9,725 bases of DNA from Bacillota bacterium (lineage in GTDB: Bacteria; Bacillota; Clostridia; Lachnospirales; Lachnospiraceae), in the NCBI GenBank assembly GCA_023416695.1, contig JAEZGY010000041.1, positions 1 to 9,725 on the forward strand, written 5' to 3'. Shown piece after piece: positions 6,267 to 9,725 of this stretch; the first letter of the stretch is position 1; each line of letters starts with the position of its first letter. The notes beneath the pieces were generated by a model. The model did no database searches. It saw nothing but the letters and a program-made list of their open reading frames with translations, and was not told the DNA's origin. Position numbers and translations under genes: made by a program.

Positions 6267-8366
6267 CTATTTTACCTTTATTTTTAATGGTGTAGACCAG
6301 GCACTATAATAATTCTTACCTGATACTGTTTTATATGTCCTAATGCGTATATAACAGATACTCTTAACCTTCAACTTAGATAAGGTATAGCTGTTCTTCT
6401 TATATCCTTTTAGTGTAGACACCTTTGAAGAGGAAAATTTATTATTGTAGGCATATTGAATCTGATATCCACTGATAAGTTTATTTGTCTTCCACGAAAG
6501 TGTCGCTTTCTTACTACCATTTTTCACGGAGTATATAGCTGTCTTTGGGGGATTTATATAGAATTTATAAATCTTTTTTCCACTATAACAGCCCATACCT
6601 ATAATATAGCACTTTGCCGTACCAACAATACGATTTCCAACATAGCTTAATCTATAGTCTCTATTCTTAATGAGAACTACTCCATTGTAGGTAACCTTTG
6701 GTGACTGTGTCTGTAGCTTACCCGTGTATGTCTTTGCAGATATTCCTGTAACCTTACAAAGCGATAAGTCAACGCGATTGATCACTACTTTTGCAGTACT
6801 AGATTTAACATTTACCTCCTTCTTATATAAAGCGGCCTCATCCCTATTTGTAACATAACATTGAAAATAATAGGTACCTATCTTATTCGCTGGTGGTACA
6901 TAGCTTGCTTTAGTAGCACCAACTATAGGAGACACTGCACCTGTAGTAGGATTTACTTCATACCATTGATAAGTTACATTAACCATATTATCTGGAGCTA
7001 CCACTACGCTTAATGCTTTTGGTTTGTTACCATATCTGTAGATTCCACTCTTTGGTTGTGTAATAATTGTAGGCTTTATAGCACTATTTACTCTGATATC
7101 GACTTTTTGAGAAACCACTTGACTGTCTTTAAAGGAATTGTACACTGCGATTATCTGCAAAGTCCGTGATATTTGTAAAGTAAATGGTCCAGTGTATCGA
7201 ATTGACTTCGTATAAGCTTCTGAAGGCGTGACATCACCTAATGTATAATACAAGACTGCACCTGATGTATCTGATGTAAGAGAAACTGTAGTTTGACCTT
7301 CACTATAATCTAAACTTATCCTAGGTACTAATGTCTGTGTAATTGGCTCTGCCAGTACCCCATAACTAGTTTTAGTTGCCCCAGAATCTAATGTACATTT
7401 CGGGCCATAGCCATCCCAAATAGCTTCTTCTTCATGATTACCTTCCCAGTCTAGAATCTGAAGCATAGAATTACTGCGATTTAAAAAAGTATAGTCTAAA
7501 TAACCCTCAACATCCGTATCATCCCACGTACAGTCCACTGTATACCAAGAATCATTCATGCGTACCTTATTCCATGCATGAACATCGCTGGTAATTAAAG
7601 CACAATCAATTCCCTGTCCATTACACAATAATTCAAAGGCCTTAGCATACCCTGCACATACAGATTCATTCTGAAAGAAAACGCTATAGATACTTTGGTC
7701 ATATGTGCCATACTCATAGGAAACATTCTCTATAAGCAAATTATGAAGTGCTATTTCCTTCTCATAAGCAGTAGCTTGTGGGTTAATTTGACTATAATAT
7801 TCCTGTATTTTATTACTCAACTGGTTGGTTGTAGCCTTTCTTGTAGTACCTATCTTAAAATCTTCATATACACCGATTGCTATGTAAAAGTCTCCATTTC
7901 TAAATCCATATACCCGATATGTACTTAAAAAGTAATACTGAGGATTAGAATAAGTAAATATAGTAGTAACTTCTAGTGCTTCCTCTTTACTCAACCCACT
8001 AGTAGCTACATATGGGGTAACTAATTCCCCCTTATAGTCTTTAAAATCTTCATTTCCCACCAAATAGGAGAGACACATTGCATTTAATCTATCATACAGT
8101 TTCTTCTCATTGCTACTCATTTGGTTATAATAATAGTAGGTAGAATAACTTTCCCAAGGAGATGAATAAGGGGTTGAAGTCTTTTTGTAATAGATCTGTG
8201 ACGCTTCAATTTGCCCTGCAACCATAGTCTCTGGTTTCTTAAATCCGGCCCTGCTCTCTTTATCTACTGCTGCATAAGCAGGTACAGATAAAAAACCAAA
8301 AAAGAAAATTATGGTCCCAAGTAACAAAATAATGCATACTTTCTTAATGTTAGTATAAATTTTCAT
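6267..8366 (-). CDS. Secreted multidomain transglutaminase-like protein
   Basis: A 699-residue exported protein. A signal peptide (KK, hydrophobic 10-28, predicted cut after PAYA at 32) leads into a Tyr-rich region, then a transglutaminase-like cysteine peptidase domain at about 190-300. The catalytic triad is visible: Cys237 in SVCAGYAKAF, His263 in DVHAWNKV, and Asp278 in WYTVDCTWDD. Next come a chitobiase C-terminal-like domain (about 350-425, VLYYTLGDVTPSEAY), an Ig-like domain (about 432-527, TYQWYEVNPTTG), a repeat-type module common in clostridial surface proteins (about 540-606, KTYTGKLQTQSPKVTY), and a fibronectin-III-like end (607-699). The last part is very Lys-rich; no LPXTG or membrane anchor is seen. 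ATG 8366 is the start, as GGGGGG lies 7 bases before it; ATG 8390 has no binding site. It probably cuts or crosslinks cell-wall or surface protein or peptide amides, but its substrate is unknown. Confidence 0.85.
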   Translation of the reverse strand: MKIYTNIKKVCIILLLGTIIFFFGFLSVPAYAAVDKESRAGFKKPETMVAGQIEASQIYYKKTSTPYSSPWESYSTYYYYNQMSSNEKKLYDRLNAMCLSYLVGNEDFKDYKGELVTPYVATSGLSKEEALEVTTIFTYSNPQYYFLSTYRVYGFRNGDFYIAIGVYEDFKIGTTRKATTNQLSNKIQEYYSQINPQATAYEKEIALHNLLIENVSYEYGTYDQSIYSVFFQNESVCAGYAKAFELLCNGQGIDCALITSDVHAWNKVRMNDSWYTVDCTWDDTDVEGYLDYTFLNRSNSMLQILDWEGNHEEEAIWDGYGPKCTLDSGATKTSYGVLAEPITQTLVPRISLDYSEGQTTVSLTSDTSGAVLYYTLGDVTPSEAYTKSIRYTGPFTLQISRTLQIIAVYNSFKDSQVVSQKVDIRVNSAIKPTIITQPKSGIYRYGNKPKALSVVVAPDNMVNVTYQWYEVNPTTGAVSPIVGATKASYVPPANKIGTYYFQCYVTNRDEAALYKKEVNVKSSTAKVVINRVDLSLCKVTGISAKTYTGKLQTQSPKVTYNGVVLIKNRDYRLSYVGNRIVGTAKCYIIGMGCYSGKKIYKFYINPPKTAIYSVKNGSKKATLSWKTNKLISGYQIQYAYNNKFSSSKVSTLKGYKKNSYTLSKLKVKSICYIRIRTYKTVSGKNYYSAWSTPLKIKVK

Positions 8367-8416
8367 AGTCTTTCCCCCCTTTTTCTTCATTACTTATATC
8401 GACCTAATAGTATATT

Positions 8417-8442
8417 TTGTAAAGTAATCTTACTATTTACAA
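8417..8442. repeat. Inverted repeat upstream of the secreted-protein gene (candidate operator)
   Basis: TTGTAAA (8417-8423) and TTTACAA (8436-8442) are exact inverted copies; the inner bases GTA and TAC also match if two bases next to the right arm (8434-8435) are unpaired. It abuts the terminator of the previous gene and lies about 50 bases before the start of the secreted protein. TATACT at 8409-8414 (minus strand) could be the -10 of that gene, in which case the repeat covers the -35 region. No strong -35 was found. Confidence 0.35.
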
Positions 8443-8477
8443 AAACCCTCCCTATGATATCTAATCATAGGGAGGGT
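8440..8477 (-). terminator. Rho-independent terminator after the 223-residue protein gene
   Basis: A perfect 14-bp stem (8445-8458 with 8464-8477), GC-rich at its base, has a 5-base loop and is followed on the minus strand by TTTTTG. It begins 27 bases after the stop codon at 8505 and separates this gene from the secreted protein. Confidence 0.85.
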
Positions 8478-8504
8478 CTACTATGTACCTATTCGGATTA
8501 ATAA

Positions 8505-9176
8505 TTATTCTATCATTTTGAACATCCAATTCTCATCGCTATATTCTTTAATCTGCTTTACCATACGATTAAGAAAAGAAGTCAAATTAGGATTGTCATC
8601 CTTATTCTGTGGATACCATATATTAGCCCGAGAAAAGCCATAGGAAGCACCTGCTTGCTGTCTTGGAACACCCCACACAGCTTTACGACTTCTTTCCTTC
8701 ATCGGCAAAAGAACGCAATTCTCTTCCTTGGCTACTGCATTAAATAACTGCTCATAATCCTCTCCATCTGAAGAAGATTTTAGATAGATGGATTGATATT
8801 GTTGATACACTGTAGCATGCTCATACCAGCCGACTACTGTAGTAAACTTATGGTCCGGATGATTAGCACAGAATACAACTAATACATCGTCAGCAACGCT
8901 TTCATTCTCTAGCAACTCACAGCCTGGTATCTTATTAATAAATAATTGATTTTTCGAATTACCAGAAGCTTTCGTCTCCATATATCCAAGGCAGTACTGA
9001 CCAGCCTCACTTACAATATCCCTTGCTTTTAACTTTGTACTAATAAAATTATACTGTTCGGGTATATCCTTTGATCTTCTACCATAAGCTCCCCCTATAA
9101 TAGGTTCATCTCCCCCATTATCTAGGATTCCTCTATAATATTTCATCCATGCAATATTACAAAATACTAAACGCAT
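8505..9176 (-). CDS. Uncharacterised 223-residue protein, no assigned function
   Basis: I do not recognise a named family with certainty. The protein is soluble, with no signal peptide or membrane segment. It starts MRLVFCNIAWMKYYRGI and holds an IIGGAYGRR turn (26-34), QYNFIS (41-46), and a central core of beta-strand-like segments: YCLGYMET (61-68), DDVLVVFCANH (96-106), FTTVVGWYEHATVYQQY (111-127). These remind me of small PUA/EVE-like domains, some of which read modified bases and sit beside nuclease domains, but that is a guess from pattern only. The C-terminal part (about 136-223) is polar, with AVWGVPRQQAGASYGFSRAN at 166-185. ATG 9176 is preferred, 10 bases after GGAGG; a TTG at 9182 would be 4 bases after it and add two residues. 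It has its own promoter and terminator, so it stands alone. Confidence 0.75.
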   Translation of the reverse strand: MRLVFCNIAWMKYYRGILDNGGDEPIIGGAYGRRSKDIPEQYNFISTKLKARDIVSEAGQYCLGYMETKASGNSKNQLFINKIPGCELLENESVADDVLVVFCANHPDHKFTTVVGWYEHATVYQQYQSIYLKSSSDGEDYEQLFNAVAKEENCVLLPMKERSRKAVWGVPRQQAGASYGFSRANIWYPQNKDDNPNLTSFLNRMVKQIKEYSDENWMFKMIE

Positions 9177-9206
9177 TTTCAAAAATCCTCCTTCGCCCTT
9201 TCCTAT

Positions 9207-9215
9207 ATTATATCA
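9207..9215 (-). promoter_or_regulatory. Extended -10 promoter of the 223-residue protein gene
   Basis: The minus strand reads TGA-TATAAT with no convincing -35. The RNA would start near 9200, giving a leader of about 24 bases that contains GGAGG. The stretch from 9216 to 9358 is AT-rich, and I see no gene in it. Confidence 0.5.
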
Positions 9216-9358
9216 TTTTTTTCCCTAAACGTATAATAATTCTTTTTGGCATTCCTTATGTTTATCGACATATTCATAAAATAAGTATAGCAGTATTATG
9301 GAAGCTTCTAACATCTTAGTATAAACAATACATATTATGTCTATATTATCTATGTAAT

Positions 9359-9395
9359 AAAAAAGTCCCCTTGAGTTCGGACCTCAAGGGGACTT
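9359..9395 (-). terminator. Rho-independent terminator after the pyruvate:ferredoxin oxidoreductase gene
   Basis: A perfect 13-bp stem (9363-9375 with 9383-9395) with a 7-base loop ends in a run of six T on the minus strand (two of them within the stem). It lies 13 bases after the stop codon and is the strongest terminator in the window, fitting a highly expressed gene. Confidence 0.9.
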
Positions 9396-9408
9396 AAAAG
9401 CAAACTGC

Positions 9409-9725
9409 TTATTTATAAAGTTCTACTAATTTTAATAAGTGTTCGTAGCGTTCTTTTGCTGCCTCTTCAGAAGCCTTAAATAATTCTTCTGCACGTTCTG
9501 GGAAGGAACGAGATAGACGAGAATAACGAGTCTCATTATTTAAGAAATCTTGATAAGAGCCATCACCTGGTTTAGAAGTTAAAGTAAATGGATTCTTTCC
9601 TTCTGCTTTAAGTGCTGGGTTGAAGGAGAATAAGTTCCAGTATCCAGACTTAACTGCTGCCTTCATTTCATCTTGACAGTGGTTCATACCACCTTTGATT
9701 CCGTGAAGTTCACATGGAGAGTAAC
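9409..9725 (-). CDS. nifJ: Pyruvate:ferredoxin (flavodoxin) oxidoreductase, C-terminal end (partial)
   Basis: These are the last 104 residues of the single-chain pyruvate:ferredoxin oxidoreductase, which cleaves pyruvate to acetyl-CoA and CO2 and passes electrons to ferredoxin; it is the central energy enzyme of anaerobes. The gene enters from the right edge, so the front (about 1,070 of roughly 1,175 residues in the family) is missing. The visible part begins YSPCELHGIKGGMNHCQDEM; its first Cys, in YSPC, matches the C-terminal ligand of the proximal 4Fe-4S cluster in the Desulfovibrio enzyme. It continues with GYWNLFSFNP, then FTLTSKPGDGSYQDFLNNET and the final helix-rich RYSRLSRSFPERAEELFK, all typical of clostridial enzymes. 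The internal ATG at 9687 is not the start, since the frame is open to the edge. It ends 13 bases before a strong terminator. Confidence 0.95.
   Translation of the reverse strand, partial: YSPCELHGIKGGMNHCQDEMKAAVKSGYWNLFSFNPALKAEGKNPFTLTSKPGDGSYQDFLNNETRYSRLSRSFPERAEELFKASEEAAKERYEHLLKLVELYK

Noticed and set aside
9183..9358. Small gene or RNA in the gap between the 223-residue protein and the oxidoreductase terminator
   Set aside because: No frame with a ribosome binding site and no strong stem was seen; the stretch is simply AT-rich.

Overview
The window reads as chromosomal DNA of a low-GC, strictly anaerobic Firmicute, most likely a clostridium of the Lachnospiraceae type. The grounds are AT-rich DNA, strong GGAGG ribosome binding sites before nearly every gene, TG-N-TATAAT (extended -10) promoters, U-tailed hairpin terminators, and the end of a pyruvate:ferredoxin oxidoreductase gene. 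No species is claimed. I see no insertion sequence, phage gene, tRNA, rRNA or CRISPR array.

Layout. A complete rpsT (ribosomal protein S20, TTG start) runs rightward at the left edge and ends in a hairpin at 345-377. Everything from there to about 4160 runs leftward: a divergent two-P-loop ATPase-like protein (387-1451) with its own promoter, then a two-gene operon (1573-4161) encoding a plant/EgtA-type glutamate-cysteine ligase followed 18 bases later by a glutathionylspermidine-synthase-like ATP-grasp ligase. A 217-base divergent promoter region (4162-4378) holds a near-perfect palindrome and separates that operon from a rightward MraY-like membrane transferase (4379-5341). A long hairpin at 5363-5410 divides this from leftward genes: a sigma-70-like protein that lacks region 4 and the melting aromatics (5430-6185), a secreted multidomain transglutaminase-like protein (6267-8366), an unrecognised 223-residue protein (8505-9176), and the last 104 codons of pyruvate:ferredoxin oxidoreductase (9409-9725).

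How the genes fit together. The best-supported functional unit is the ligase pair: a gamma-glutamyl ligase plus a second amide-forming ATP-grasp enzyme should make a gamma-glutamyl compound, possibly a low-molecular-weight thiol, but it lacks an ordinary glutathione synthetase. The MraY-like enzyme and the secreted transglutaminase-like protein both point to the cell envelope, but nothing in the sequence ties them to one pathway. The sigma-like protein may be co-transcribed with the secreted protein by read-through, since no terminator is visible between them.

Start sites: for rpsT, the ATPase, the MraY-like gene, the sigma-like gene and the secreted protein, the longest reading frame begins at or upstream of the Shine-Dalgarno sequence. 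The true start was therefore moved inward to the codon that sits 4-8 bases after it. The most interesting leads are the ligase pair, the degenerate sigma factor, the ATPase with two broken Walker A motifs, and the MraY paralogue with a changed histidine motif.
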